Of a DNA stretch of 64,000 nucleotides, positions 8,212-17,108 are shown one piece after another. Positions within the stretch are counted from its first letter, which is position 1. Each line of letters begins with the position of its first letter. The notes under the pieces are model-generated. The model worked only from the letters and a program-made list of their open reading frames with translations, was not told the origin of the DNA and did no database searches. Where the stretch lies: the NCBI RefSeq assembly GCF_000300235.2, contig NZ_CP004388.1, positions 725,501 to 789,500 of the forward strand. The letters run 5' to 3'. The translations under genes and the position numbers were made by a program. Origin of the DNA: Thalassospira xiamenensis M-5 = DSM 17429. GTDB lineage: Bacteria > Pseudomonadota > Alphaproteobacteria > Rhodospirillales > Thalassospiraceae.

Positions 8212-9645
8212 CTAAACGGCCGTGCCACCAACAGTCAAACCATCAATGCGAAGTGTTGGCTGACCAACACCGACCGGAACACCCTGGCCATCCTTGCCAC
8301 ACGTTCCGATCCCGTCATCAAGCTTCATGTCATTGCCGATCATGGAAACCTTGGTCAGGCTATCGGGGCCATTACCAATCAGGGTCGCCCCCTTGACCGG
8401 TGCGCCAAGCTTGCCGTTTTCGATCAGATAGGCCTCGGATGCGGAAAACACGAACTTGCCCGATGTGATATCGACCTGTCCGCCGCCGAAATTGACCGCA
8501 TAAATGCCTTTCTTGACCGACGCCAGGATTTCGCCCGGGTCCTTGTCACCGCCCAGCATATAGGTATTGGTCATGCGCGGCATCGGCGCATGGGCATAGG
8601 ATTGACGCCGCCCGTTGCCGGTGGATTTCACCCCCGTCAGGCGCGCATTCAACCGGTCCTGCATGAAGCCCTTCAGGATGCCATCCTCGATCAGGACCGT
8701 GCGCTGCGTCGGGGTGCCTTCATCATCAATCGAAAGCGACCCGCGGCGATCATGGATCGTGCCGTCATCAACAACCGTGACCCCCGGCGATGCAATCCGC
8801 TGACCAAGCAAACCGGCAAAGGCCGATGTGCCCTTGCGGTTGAAATCGCCCTCAAGCCCGTGACCGATGGCTTCATGCAGCAAAATCCCCGGCCAGCCCG
8901 GACCAAGCACCACGGTCATCTCGCCCGCAGGGGCGGCAACCGATTCAAGGTTCAGCGTCGCCTGACGCAATGCTTCGTCAACTGCGGATTTCCAGCTTTT
9001 TTCTTCAAAGAACCCGTCATAGCCAATGCGTCCACCCTGACCATGCGATCCGGTTTCCATGCGGTCGCCCTGCTTGACGACGACCGATACGTTAAACCGC
9101 ACCAGCGGGCGAATATCGCCAATCCGCTGTCCGCCACTGCGCCAGATCTGTACTGCCTGCCAGTTGCCTGAAATCGATGCGGAAACCTGTACCACACGCG
9201 GGTCCTTGGCGCGCGCATAGGCATCGATCTTGCCCAGCAGATCAACCTTCGCCTCAAACGTTGCCTCGCCCAGCGGATTGACATCGGAATAAAGCGACAC
9301 GTTGGTGCCGATTGATCCCAGGTCGACCTTGCCCGAACGGCCATTGCCAACCGCCTTGACGGTTTCGGCCGCACGGCCAACCGCATCATTGGAAAGTTCG
9401 TTGGAATGCGAAAAGGCGGTGGCCTCATCGGCAACCGCACGCAGGCCAAAACCCTGTGCGGTATCGAAATTCGCACTGCGCAGGCGGCCATCATCCCATG
9501 TCAGGCTTTCGGACTGCCGGTATTCAAGGAAAAGTTCCCCGTCTTCCGCCGCACCCAGCGCATCATTGACCTGCTTTTCAAGCCGGTCGCGATCAAGGTC
9601 GCCATTGGCGAAAAACAGGCTGTCGGTTTTGCTCAGATCGGTCAT
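8212..9645 (-). CDS. tldD: TldD family metalloprotease
   Basis: A 477-residue cytosolic metalloprotease subunit. TldD acts with TldE/PmbA in processing of modified peptides such as microcin precursors and in CcdA degradation. The zinc site HEAIGH is at 257-262, followed by LEGDFNRKG, the TldD-type catalytic helix; PmbA homologues lack this HExxxH. The start is placed at 9645, where AAGGAGG lies at ideal spacing; the frame stays open upstream but without a better signal. No tldE/pmbA gene is in the window. It is transcribed away from the divergent DUF3422 gene. Confidence 0.95.
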   Translation of the reverse strand: MTDLSKTDSLFFANGDLDRDRLEKQVNDALGAAEDGELFLEYRQSESLTWDDGRLRSANFDTAQGFGLRAVADEATAFSHSNELSNDAVGRAAETVKAVGNGRSGKVDLGSIGTNVSLYSDVNPLGEATFEAKVDLLGKIDAYARAKDPRVVQVSASISGNWQAVQIWRSGGQRIGDIRPLVRFNVSVVVKQGDRMETGSHGQGGRIGYDGFFEEKSWKSAVDEALRQATLNLESVAAPAGEMTVVLGPGWPGILLHEAIGHGLEGDFNRKGTSAFAGLLGQRIASPGVTVVDDGTIHDRRGSLSIDDEGTPTQRTVLIEDGILKGFMQDRLNARLTGVKSTGNGRRQSYAHAPMPRMTNTYMLGGDKDPGEILASVKKGIYAVNFGGGQVDITSGKFVFSASEAYLIENGKLGAPVKGATLIGNGPDSLTKVSMIGNDMKLDDGIGTCGKDGQGVPVGVGQPTLRIDGLTVGGTAV

Positions 9646-9864
9646 GAAACCTCCTTGCGGGCGTGCCGGATGGCAACAGATGGGCGACGGGCGGCCAGTT
9701 TTGGCCAAGCGGGCGATTTTCGCCTGTAAGTTAAAGCATTTGTGACAGTATTTTCCCTTACGTTTTCAGGGCTATCTGCCACCTTGGACTTTCGTCTATA
9801 CAGAACGTGTCGGGGCGTGCCCCGAAGGCTCTATATAGACCGCAATGGCCAATTATGAAAGCCC

Positions 9865-11139
9865 GTGGCAATGTTTGTTGAACATCCCCAGCGTGTCGCC
9901 CTTCATAACGAAATCCATGCCCGCCCGTTTGGCGGGGTACAAAGCCCGGCCCGCTGCACCTGCATCGCCTTTCACGCGGGCGAGGAGCTTGATACCGATG
10001 TCCGCGACCATTTTCAGGGCTTCTGTCAACGATACAGCCTGACACCCCCGGCACCCGATCAGAAATATTACGAAGCCCAGTGCGACGGCTTTTCCGTCAT
10101 CTGGGAACGCCACGCGGAATTCACCGTCTATGTCTTCAAACGCCAGGCCGCCTTTGATCATCCGTTTGATGATCCGGTCATCAACCTGATCCCGCAGGAC
10201 TGGCTTGAAGCCACGCCGGGGCAGCTTCTGGTGGGCTTGCACATCGCGATGGACCGCGACGAACGCTCGTCTGATGAAGTATCGCGCCTGTTTGATCATA
10301 ACGGCCTGACCGGCAGCCGCGTTCTGGGTGGTACGGCGATGGTCTGGACCGATTTTCGCCTGCATGGCGATGGCTTTGGCCGCATCCTGATCCGCGATCA
10401 GGGTCTTGAGGTCCTGCAGGCCGGGCGTCTGATCCAGCGCCTCAAGGAAATCGAGGTCTATCGCATGATGGCTTTGCTGGCCTTTCCGCTGGCCCATTGC
10501 GCAACGCCCAAGGTCTCGGAAATCGATACCCGCCTGTCATCGATCACCGCCGAAATGGCCAGCAAATCGCACACCGACGATGAAGGCACCCTGCAAAAAC
10601 TGACCGACCTTGCCGCCCAGACCGAAGAAATGGCCGCATCGCTGAATTACCGGTTCAGTGCGGCGCGCGCCTATTACCGCATTTTGCAGGCGCGCCTTGT
10701 CGAACTGCGCGAAGAACGCGTCGAAGGCCTGCAAACCATGACCGAGTTTATGGAACGCCGTCTGGCACCGGCAATGCGCACCTGCCAGAATATCGGGGAC
10801 CGCCTCGAAGTGCTGTCGAAACGGGTGGCCCGTGCCAACAACCTTCTGCGCACAAGGGTCGATATCCTGCTCGAAGCCCAAAACCGTGACCTGCTCGCCA
10901 GCATGGACCGCCGTGTGAAACTGCAACTGCGCCTGCAACAAACCGTCGAAGGCCTGTCGGTGGCGGCGATCACCTATTACGCCGTCGGGCTTCTGGGATA
11001 TCTGTTTAAGGCGCTAAAGGATACCGGCCTTCCGATCAACGACCGCGTCGCCACCGGCATCGCCGTGCCGGTGGTGCTGGCGGCGATCTGGATATCGATG
11101 CGCCGGATCAGGAAGGTGCTGCATCGGGAGGAGGGGTGA
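9865..11139 (+). CDS. DUF3422 family membrane-anchored protein
   Basis: A 424-residue member of a conserved proteobacterial family of unknown function (DUF3422). The N-terminal half is a globular domain starting HPQRVALHNEIHARP. The middle (about 230-360) is strongly helical, probably coiled coil, and two hydrophobic segments near the C-terminus (about 368-385 and 393-412) anchor it to the membrane with a short basic tail. A GTG at 9865 and an ATG two codons later (9871) are both possible starts; an in-frame stop at 9856 excludes anything earlier. Confidence 0.85.
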   Translation: MAMFVEHPQRVALHNEIHARPFGGVQSPARCTCIAFHAGEELDTDVRDHFQGFCQRYSLTPPAPDQKYYEAQCDGFSVIWERHAEFTVYVFKRQAAFDHPFDDPVINLIPQDWLEATPGQLLVGLHIAMDRDERSSDEVSRLFDHNGLTGSRVLGGTAMVWTDFRLHGDGFGRILIRDQGLEVLQAGRLIQRLKEIEVYRMMALLAFPLAHCATPKVSEIDTRLSSITAEMASKSHTDDEGTLQKLTDLAAQTEEMAASLNYRFSAARAYYRILQARLVELREERVEGLQTMTEFMERRLAPAMRTCQNIGDRLEVLSKRVARANNLLRTRVDILLEAQNRDLLASMDRRVKLQLRLQQTVEGLSVAAITYYAVGLLGYLFKALKDTGLPINDRVATGIAVPVVLAAIWISMRRIRKVLHREEG

Positions 11140-11225
11140 GAGTGTTTGTGAAACCCTTTTTATTGTTGTCCGTCAGGCTGGTAAATTGAAGATCAAGGGA
11201 GCTATCGCCGAAGCCAATAATAACA

Positions 11226-11259
11226 ACGCCTTAGGCGATGAATCGGGTAAGGCGTTTTT
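11226..11259 (+). terminator. Rho-independent terminator after the DUF3422 gene
   Basis: The inverted repeat ACGCCTTA / TAAGGCGT (11226-11233, 11248-11255) is followed by a run of T. It marks the end of the native transcript before the foreign restriction-modification segment. Confidence 0.75.
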
Positions 11260-11300
11260 GCGTTTGGATGCATTGTGAAGGCTTCATGAATTAGCTATCA

Positions 11301-11310
11301 AAGGGGACAG
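11301..11310 (+). repeat. AAGGGGACAG direct repeat, left flank of the R-M gene
   Basis: This 10-mer recurs in the same orientation at 14390-14399, so the pair brackets the MmeI-like gene. The GGGGACAG core followed by T/A-rich sequence is often seen at the edges of acquired genes in Proteobacteria (recalled from general experience, not checked). It may mark the ends of the acquired segment. Confidence 0.5.
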
Positions 11311-11455
11311 TTCCCGTTTACCTTTGTTGTTCCAAACAAATGTCCTGAGATTGCCTATATATTTCAAGGTCATTCCGGCAGTCGTGTCTAGAAAAACTGA
11401 TTGTTCACGGTTAATTTCCCATCAATTAATAATGTGTTTCGCGAACGGTACAGAT

Positions 11456-14371
11456 ATGACGCCAGCTGAGTTCATCAAAAAGTGGAACAATGTTGAGCTC
11501 AAAGAGCGGACAGCATCCCAATCTCATTTTAATGATCTTTGTAAACTTTTGGGGATCGACGATCCGATCACGGCTGATCCTAAAGGTGAATGGTTTACCT
11601 TTGAAAAAGGTGCATCTAAAACCGGAGGGGGCGAAGGTTGGGCCGACGTTTGGCGCAAGGATAGCTTTGCATGGGAATACAAGGGCAAGCGCGCTAACCT
11701 GGACAAGGCGTTTGATCAGTTATTGCAATATTCTATCGCGCTAGAAAACCCACCGCTATTGATCGTGTCTGATATGGACGTAATTCGGCTGCACACAAAC
11801 TGGACTAATACTGTTCAGAATGTACATAAGATCCAGCTTAAAGACCTTACTGATGCAGCCAACCGGGACCTGTTGAGAAACGCTTTCGTCAATCCGGATA
11901 AACTGAAGCCAACTAAGACCCGGCAATTAGTCACAGAAGAAGCAGCTCAGAGGTTTGCCAATTTGGCACAGCGACTTCGCAGCCGTGGTCAAGAGCCCAA
12001 AGAGGTTGCGCATTTCATCAACCGACTTGTGTTTTGTATGTTTGCAGAAGATGTGGATCTTCTTCCAAACAAGATGTTTGAACGAATGATCAAAGCCGCC
12101 CTTCCTGAACCGGATACCTTTGCCATTCATGCTAAATCCCTGTTCGGGGCAATGAGGGCCGGCGGACTTGTCGGCTTTGAAAAGGTTGACTGGTTCAACG
12201 GTGGGCTATTTGACAACGATGACGTCTTGCCTTTGGGGCGCGATGACCTAGTTGAATTGGTTATGGCAGCGAAATTAGATTGGTCTGATATTGATCCTTC
12301 TATTCTTGGCACATTGTTTGAGCGTGGGTTGGATCCAGAGAAGCGAAGTCAGCTTGGAGCGCACTACACTGACCGCGACAAAATTATGCAGATCGTTATG
12401 CCGGTGATTGTCGAGCCGCTTTTGGCTGAATGGGCAGAAGTAAAGGCTCAGATTGAAAACCTGATAGATAAAGCTCCAAAAGCTACAAAAGAAAAATTGC
12501 TCCGTGGCAAGGAGCTTGCGACACGTACCCGCGCGCTTGGTAAAGCTGAAAAATTGCACGTGCAATTTCTTGAGCGACTCAAAGCGTTTCGGGTCCTCGA
12601 CCCGGCCTGCGGTTCCGGGAACTTTCTTTACATAGCACTGTTGGAACTGAAGAATATCGAACACCGGGTGAACTTAGAAGCGGAGGCTCTAGGCTTGCCT
12701 CGCGGTTTTCCGCAGCTTGGCCCAGAATGTGTCTTGGGGATTGAGCTATCCGGTTATGCTACTGAACTAGCGCGTGTTTCAGTCTGGATTGGCGAAATCC
12801 AGTGGATGCGTCGAAACGGATTTGAGGCGTCAAAGAACCCGATCTTGCGTACACTGGACACGATTGAGCATCGAGATGCTTTGTTAAATACTGACAATAC
12901 TCGGGCTGCGTGGCCTAAGGCCGACGTAGTGATTGGGAACCCGCCCTTCTTGGGTAATAAGAAGATGATCAAGGAACTCGGAGAGGGCTATACAGTAAAC
13001 TTACGCAAGGCTTACAATGAAACCCCCGGTGGGGTCGACCTTGTATCATACTGGTTTGTAAAGGTTTGGTCGCAGATGTTGACCAATGATTTGGTACGTG
13101 CAGGCTTGGTTTCAACAAACTCAATACGGAGCGGAACTAATCGAGAGGTTCTCAAACCGATTGCCGATGCGGGACTAATTTTCGAGGCTTGGGCTGACGA
13201 AGAGTGGACGGTAGATGGTGCGGATGTACGAGTGTCCCTTGTGTGTTTTGATTGCAAAAAAAGTGATAATAAAAAGCCTGCTCGCTTAAATGGCATTGAA
13301 GTTGCTGAAATTTACTCCGACTTATCAGCAGCGCGTGGCGGCGTGGATATTACAAGAGCAGCAAAACTTAGAATCAACAAAGGCGTTGCATTCCAAGGGC
13401 CTGTAAAAGTAGGGCCATTTGATATTCCTGGTAACTTAGCAAGGGAATGGTTAGCGGCGCCGAGGAATCCAAATGGAAGAGGGAACAGTGAAGTCATCTT
13501 TCCACTCCTGAATGGGGCAGATATAACTAAACGCGATAGCGGTCGATGGATCATTAATTTCTCAGAAATGTCAGAAGTAGATGCAGCTTTCTTTGAAAAA
13601 CCATTCGAATACGTAAAAGCGATCGTGAAACCTTTACGAGACAAAAATAAAGATAAGCAGAGACGCGAAAAGTGGTGGCGATTGGGGAGGTCTGGAGCGG
13701 ATTTAAAGGCTGCTACAGAGGGGCTTTCTCGGGCAATATTTAGCCCACGTGTTTCAAAGCATCGTTTGTTCGTCTGGGCGAACTCCAATATCGTGCCAGA
13801 TAGTCGCGTCGTGACCATTGCTCGCGATGACGAAGTAACTTTTGGAGTTTTGCACTCCCAGTTTCATGAAATCTGGTCGCTAGCGTTGGGAGGCTGGCAT
13901 GGTGTTGGCAATGATCCGCAGTATACCCCGTCTTTAGGATTTGAAACCTTCCCCTTTCCAGAAGGCCTGACCCCTAATATTCCTGCCGCCGACTACGATT
14001 CGGATCCTCGCGCCATTCAAATCGCCGCTGCCGCCGCTCAGCTGAATGAGTTGAGGGAAAGCTGGCTGAATCCTGCTGATCTGGTGAAATATGTCCCAGA
14101 GGTTGTGCCGGGCTATCCAGATCGTATTTTGCCCAAGGATGAAATCGCTGCCAAGCAGCTCACCGAGCGCACTTTAAACAATCTCTATAATGCCCGGCCG
14201 GCATGGCTTGATCACGCCCATAAGGTGCTGGATGAGGCGGTAGCAGAAGCTTACGGATGGGGTAATGATTGGCGTGCGGGTCGCTTGACTGAAGATGAAA
14301 TCTTGGCACGCCTTTTCAATCTGAACCAAACCCGCGCTGAGGCGGAGGCAAAAGTAAAAGCCAAGGGATAA
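11456..14371 (+). CDS. MmeI-like Type IIL restriction-modification enzyme (fused nuclease/N6-adenine methyltransferase)
   Basis: A single polypeptide of 971 residues. The N-terminal nuclease site matches the MmeI pattern D-X9-E-X-K (D64, E74, K76 in GWADVWRKDSFAWEYKGK). A helical spacer follows, then a gamma-class adenine methyltransferase with the SAM motif DPACGSGNF from residue 382 and catalytic motif IV NPPF from 495. The remainder (about 600-970) fits the target-recognition and C-terminal domains of the family. Such enzymes cut one side of their site and protect host DNA by methylating one strand, so no partner gene is needed. The gene is clearly more A/T-rich than its neighbours and is bracketed by a 10-bp direct repeat, both signs of transfer. 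The start is placed at MTPAEF; the 44 upstream codons look non-coding. Recognition sequence unknown. Confidence 0.9.
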   Translation: MTPAEFIKKWNNVELKERTASQSHFNDLCKLLGIDDPITADPKGEWFTFEKGASKTGGGEGWADVWRKDSFAWEYKGKRANLDKAFDQLLQYSIALENPPLLIVSDMDVIRLHTNWTNTVQNVHKIQLKDLTDAANRDLLRNAFVNPDKLKPTKTRQLVTEEAAQRFANLAQRLRSRGQEPKEVAHFINRLVFCMFAEDVDLLPNKMFERMIKAALPEPDTFAIHAKSLFGAMRAGGLVGFEKVDWFNGGLFDNDDVLPLGRDDLVELVMAAKLDWSDIDPSILGTLFERGLDPEKRSQLGAHYTDRDKIMQIVMPVIVEPLLAEWAEVKAQIENLIDKAPKATKEKLLRGKELATRTRALGKAEKLHVQFLERLKAFRVLDPACGSGNFLYIALLELKNIEHRVNLEAEALGLPRGFPQLGPECVLGIELSGYATELARVSVWIGEIQWMRRNGFEASKNPILRTLDTIEHRDALLNTDNTRAAWPKADVVIGNPPFLGNKKMIKELGEGYTVNLRKAYNETPGGVDLVSYWFVKVWSQMLTNDLVRAGLVSTNSIRSGTNREVLKPIADAGLIFEAWADEEWTVDGADVRVSLVCFDCKKSDNKKPARLNGIEVAEIYSDLSAARGGVDITRAAKLRINKGVAFQGPVKVGPFDIPGNLAREWLAAPRNPNGRGNSEVIFPLLNGADITKRDSGRWIINFSEMSEVDAAFFEKPFEYVKAIVKPLRDKNKDKQRREKWWRLGRSGADLKAATEGLSRAIFSPRVSKHRLFVWANSNIVPDSRVVTIARDDEVTFGVLHSQFHEIWSLALGGWHGVGNDPQYTPSLGFETFPFPEGLTPNIPAADYDSDPRAIQIAAAAAQLNELRESWLNPADLVKYVPEVVPGYPDRILPKDEIAAKQLTERTLNNLYNARPAWLDHAHKVLDEAVAEAYGWGNDWRAGRLTEDEILARLFNLNQTRAEAEAKVKAKG

Positions 14372-14389
14372 GTAGCGCAATCGGGGAAC

Positions 14390-14399
14390 AAGGGGACAG
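14390..14399 (+). repeat. AAGGGGACAG direct repeat, right flank of the R-M gene
   Basis: Partner of 11301-11310. It lies 18 bp past the methyltransferase stop and just before the converging heme A synthase gene. Confidence 0.5.
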
Positions 14400-14445
14400 A
14401 TTTACTTTTCAAATAGCAGATTTTGGAGGCGTGGGAGTTCTGACA

Positions 14446-15531
14446 TCAACTCCCGCCAGCACTCCGCTCTCCCGACAACCTGTAAACCGCATAGGTCATC
14501 GCCCCCACAAGCACCACAGCCCCCGCCTGATGCGCCACACCCAGCGGCAACCAGACGACTGACAGCAGTGTTGAAATCCCTAATGTCACCTGCAAGCAAA
14601 CCGCCGCCAGCACCAGATGCGTGGCAAAGCGTTGCTGCGCTGTCAGGTTCCATTTCCCGGCCCGCCACCAGAACAGGATCACCATGACAAAGGTCAGTTT
14701 CGCCAGCCACCGGTGATCCCACTGCACCGTCATATGGTCCTCAAACGGCGCCAGCCATGTCGGGCTATAGACAAACAGCCCGTAGGGGATCAGTTGCCCG
14801 TCCATCAGCGGGAAGGTGTTATAGGTATGCCCGGCATTGATCCCGGCAACAAAGCCCCCCGAAAGGGCGGTAAACACGATCAGCGCCAGAAGCTGCCAGC
14901 CGCGTTTCGAGGCGGGGGTTGAAATGCCGCGTGGTGCATATTGATTAAATCCGACCCACATCAACGCGATGAAAATCACCAGCGCCAGACCGAAATGCGC
15001 GGTCAGGCGGTACTGGCTGACATCTGGGCGGTCGACAAGGCCGCTCATGACCATGTACCAGCCCATTGCCCCCTGCAAGCCGCCAAGGATGAACAGGCCC
15101 CAAAGCTTCCATTTGGTCGCGCCATCAATGGATTTTTTGGCAAGAAACCAGACGAAGGGCACAAAGAACACAACGCCAATCAACCGGCCCCAAAGCCGGT
15201 GAATGAATTCCAGCCAGAAGATCGATTTGAAATCCTCGACCGACATCCAGGCATTGATCTTCTGGAATTCCGGATACTGGCTGTATTGTTGATAAAGCGC
15301 CATCCAGTCCGCCTCGTTCATCGGCGGGATGATCCCGGTAAAGGGCCGCCATTCCACGATGGAAAGCCCGGACTCGGTCAATCGCGTCAGGCCGCCAATC
15401 ACCACCATGATGAACACCATGGCCGCCACAAAAAACAGCCACATCGCAACATTCCTGTGCGGGGTGGGGGCTATGGCGTCGGTATGGGGCAGGGCGGATG
15501 AAACGCTGCTGGTATGCTCAATCGGGGACAT
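14446..15531 (-). CDS. ctaA: Heme A synthase (COX15/CtaA family)
   Basis: A 361-residue inner-membrane monooxygenase that oxidises the C8 methyl of heme O to the formyl group of heme A for aa3-type cytochrome oxidase. About eight hydrophobic helices are visible. The family signatures are present: GGLTRLTESGLSIVEWRP at the first helix, EFIHRLWGRLIG (heme-ligand His), LTAHFGLAL, and the WDHRWLAK segment in the second half. The start is placed at 15531 (MSPIEHTSS) after an AAAGAGA sequence; 28 further upstream codons are open but unlikely. Other cytochrome oxidase genes are not in the window. Confidence 0.93.
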   Translation of the reverse strand: MSPIEHTSSVSSALPHTDAIAPTPHRNVAMWLFFVAAMVFIMVVIGGLTRLTESGLSIVEWRPFTGIIPPMNEADWMALYQQYSQYPEFQKINAWMSVEDFKSIFWLEFIHRLWGRLIGVVFFVPFVWFLAKKSIDGATKWKLWGLFILGGLQGAMGWYMVMSGLVDRPDVSQYRLTAHFGLALVIFIALMWVGFNQYAPRGISTPASKRGWQLLALIVFTALSGGFVAGINAGHTYNTFPLMDGQLIPYGLFVYSPTWLAPFEDHMTVQWDHRWLAKLTFVMVILFWWRAGKWNLTAQQRFATHLVLAAVCLQVTLGISTLLSVVWLPLGVAHQAGAVVLVGAMTYAVYRLSGERSAGGS

Positions 15532-15777
15532 CGGCGGGATCTCTTTGTCATGCGAAGCGCTTAATTTCGCGCCCAATATAGGATGAAATTTCAAAAAGTG
15601 CAGGAAAAGCTTCACCGTAATGCTTTTACGGCCGTCATCGGGGCCGGATCACGAAACATATTTGCACAATAAATAGTGTTCTATAAATATAAAACACATA
15701 AAAAATGTATTGAATTGTCCGATATACACAATCATAGTCTTAATCAACCAACAGAAACTTTCTTTTGAGGATCGACG

Positions 15778-16335
15778 ATGTTTCCCATCAATCTGGACCT
15801 TGCGCGGCTTTCGGTCGCGCTGGTGGGCAACGGGCAGGCAACCCTGAACCGTTTGCGCCAGCTTGACGGTGATGGGGCGAGATACGTCACCGTTTATGCC
15901 GAAGACCCGATTGCCGAACTGGTGGACCAGGCCGGCGACCGGTTGCACCGCTATCTCCCGAATTCGGCCGATGTCAACGCGGCCGCAATCCTGTTTATTG
16001 TCGATTTGCCGCACGAAAAGGCCGCCGAACTGGCCGCCATCGCCAAGGCCGTCGGCACCATCGCCAATGTCGAAGACGTCAAGGAATACTGTGATTTTTT
16101 CTCGCCAGCGCGGGTAACGCGCGGTGACCTGATGATTACGGTTTCGACCAACGGGCACAGCCCGCGTCTGGCTGGCCGTATCCGCCGCGCGATTGAAAAC
16201 TGGCTGGTGCCCAAATGGGATCAGCGCCTGCGCGAGCTTTCCGGCCAACGTGAAAAATGGAAGGCCGATGGGGCGGACATGAAGCAACTCCTGAAAATGA
16301 CGGACGATTATATCGACCGTCGGGGATGGTTGTGA
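15778..16335 (+). CDS. Siroheme synthase dehydrogenase/chelatase domain protein (CysG N-terminal type)
   Basis: A 185-residue protein of the Met8/CysG N-domain family, which oxidises precorrin-2 to sirohydrochlorin with NAD and inserts iron to give siroheme, the cofactor of sulfite and nitrite reductases. An NAD-binding turn (VGNGQAT, residues 16-22) and the conserved STNGHSPRLAG stretch are visible. There is no SAM-dependent uroporphyrinogen methyltransferase domain, so that step must be encoded elsewhere. The stop overlaps the next start as TGATG, so it is translationally coupled to the APS reductase. Confidence 0.85.
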   Translation: MFPINLDLARLSVALVGNGQATLNRLRQLDGDGARYVTVYAEDPIAELVDQAGDRLHRYLPNSADVNAAAILFIVDLPHEKAAELAAIAKAVGTIANVEDVKEYCDFFSPARVTRGDLMITVSTNGHSPRLAGRIRRAIENWLVPKWDQRLRELSGQREKWKADGADMKQLLKMTDDYIDRRGWL

Positions 16336-17078
16336 TGACCGTCATGCGCGAAGAAGACATTGTCACCGGCGGCTCTATGTCGGTCGAGGAGGCCGAGGTC
16401 CGCGCGGCCGATCTGCTGTCGCGATACGGCCACTTGCAGGGGATATCCCTGATCGAACCGATGGTGCACGAGGAATTCCAGGGCAAAATCACCATGACCT
16501 CGTCGTTTGGGACAGAGGCCGCGGCTCTGCTTGCCCTTGTCTCCGAAGTCGATCCCAACCTGCCGGTGATTTTCCTTGATACCCGCAAGCTGTTTGGCGA
16601 AACCCATCGCTATCGTGAACAGCTCGTTGATCAGCTTGGTCTGACCAATATCCAGATCATGCGCCCGGATGAAAAGCTTCTGGCGGCGGATGATCCCAAC
16701 GGCATGCTGTTTGCCTCTGACACCGCCAAATGCTGCTATCTGCGCAAGGTGGAGCCACTGCAACGTGCGCTCAAGGGCTATGACGCGTGGCTGACCGGGC
16801 GCAAACGGTTTCACGGTGGCGAACGCGGGCAATTACCCGTGATCGAAACCGCCGGTACCCGGATCAAGATCAATCCGCTGGCCGGTTATAACCGGGCTGA
16901 TATCGAAGATATCTTCGAAAACCGTGCTTTGCCGCACCATCCGCTGGAGGCCGAAGGGTTCCTGTCGATTGGCTGCATGCCATGCACGGATCGGGTTGAT
17001 CCCAATTCGACCGATGTCCGTGCCGGTCGCTGGGCCGGGCAGGACAAAACCGAATGCGGCATCCACTACATCATCTGA
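16335..17078 (+). CDS. cysH: Assimilatory adenylyl-sulfate (APS) reductase, Fe-S type
   Basis: A 247-residue thioredoxin-dependent reductase that makes sulfite from activated sulfate. The nucleotide-binding loop SSFGTEAA is at 56-63. The cysteines C133-C134 and C214-X2-C217 form the pattern that holds a 4Fe-4S cluster, and C241 in the KTECGIH tail is the catalytic nucleophile. The CC...CxxC set marks the APS-using bacterial branch rather than the cluster-free PAPS form. The ATG at 16335 overlaps the upstream stop (TGATG); the longer open frame from 16257 lies inside the previous gene. The sulfite reductase genes that often follow are absent; an IS element occupies the terminator region. Confidence 0.93.
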   Translation: MTVMREEDIVTGGSMSVEEAEVRAADLLSRYGHLQGISLIEPMVHEEFQGKITMTSSFGTEAAALLALVSEVDPNLPVIFLDTRKLFGETHRYREQLVDQLGLTNIQIMRPDEKLLAADDPNGMLFASDTAKCCYLRKVEPLQRALKGYDAWLTGRKRFHGGERGQLPVIETAGTRIKINPLAGYNRADIEDIFENRALPHHPLEAEGFLSIGCMPCTDRVDPNSTDVRAGRWAGQDKTECGIHYII

Positions 17079-17086
17079 AAAACCAA

Positions 17087-17108
17087 AGCCCGGTCCTTGT
17101 GCCGGGCT
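17087..17108 (+). terminator. cysH terminator stem-loop; also left target-site duplication of IS copy 1
   Basis: A 22-bp stem-loop (arms AGCCCGG and CCGGGCT) lies 8 bp after the APS reductase stop. The identical 22 bp recur at 18614-18635, beyond the IS, where they are followed by TTTT. The original rho-independent terminator was therefore duplicated by the insertion, and its T-tract stayed with the right-hand copy. Confidence 0.9.

Noticed and set aside
8131..9171. 346-codon frame antisense to tldD
   Set aside because: It is complementary to a clear metalloprotease gene and starts in the terminator region without a ribosome binding site.
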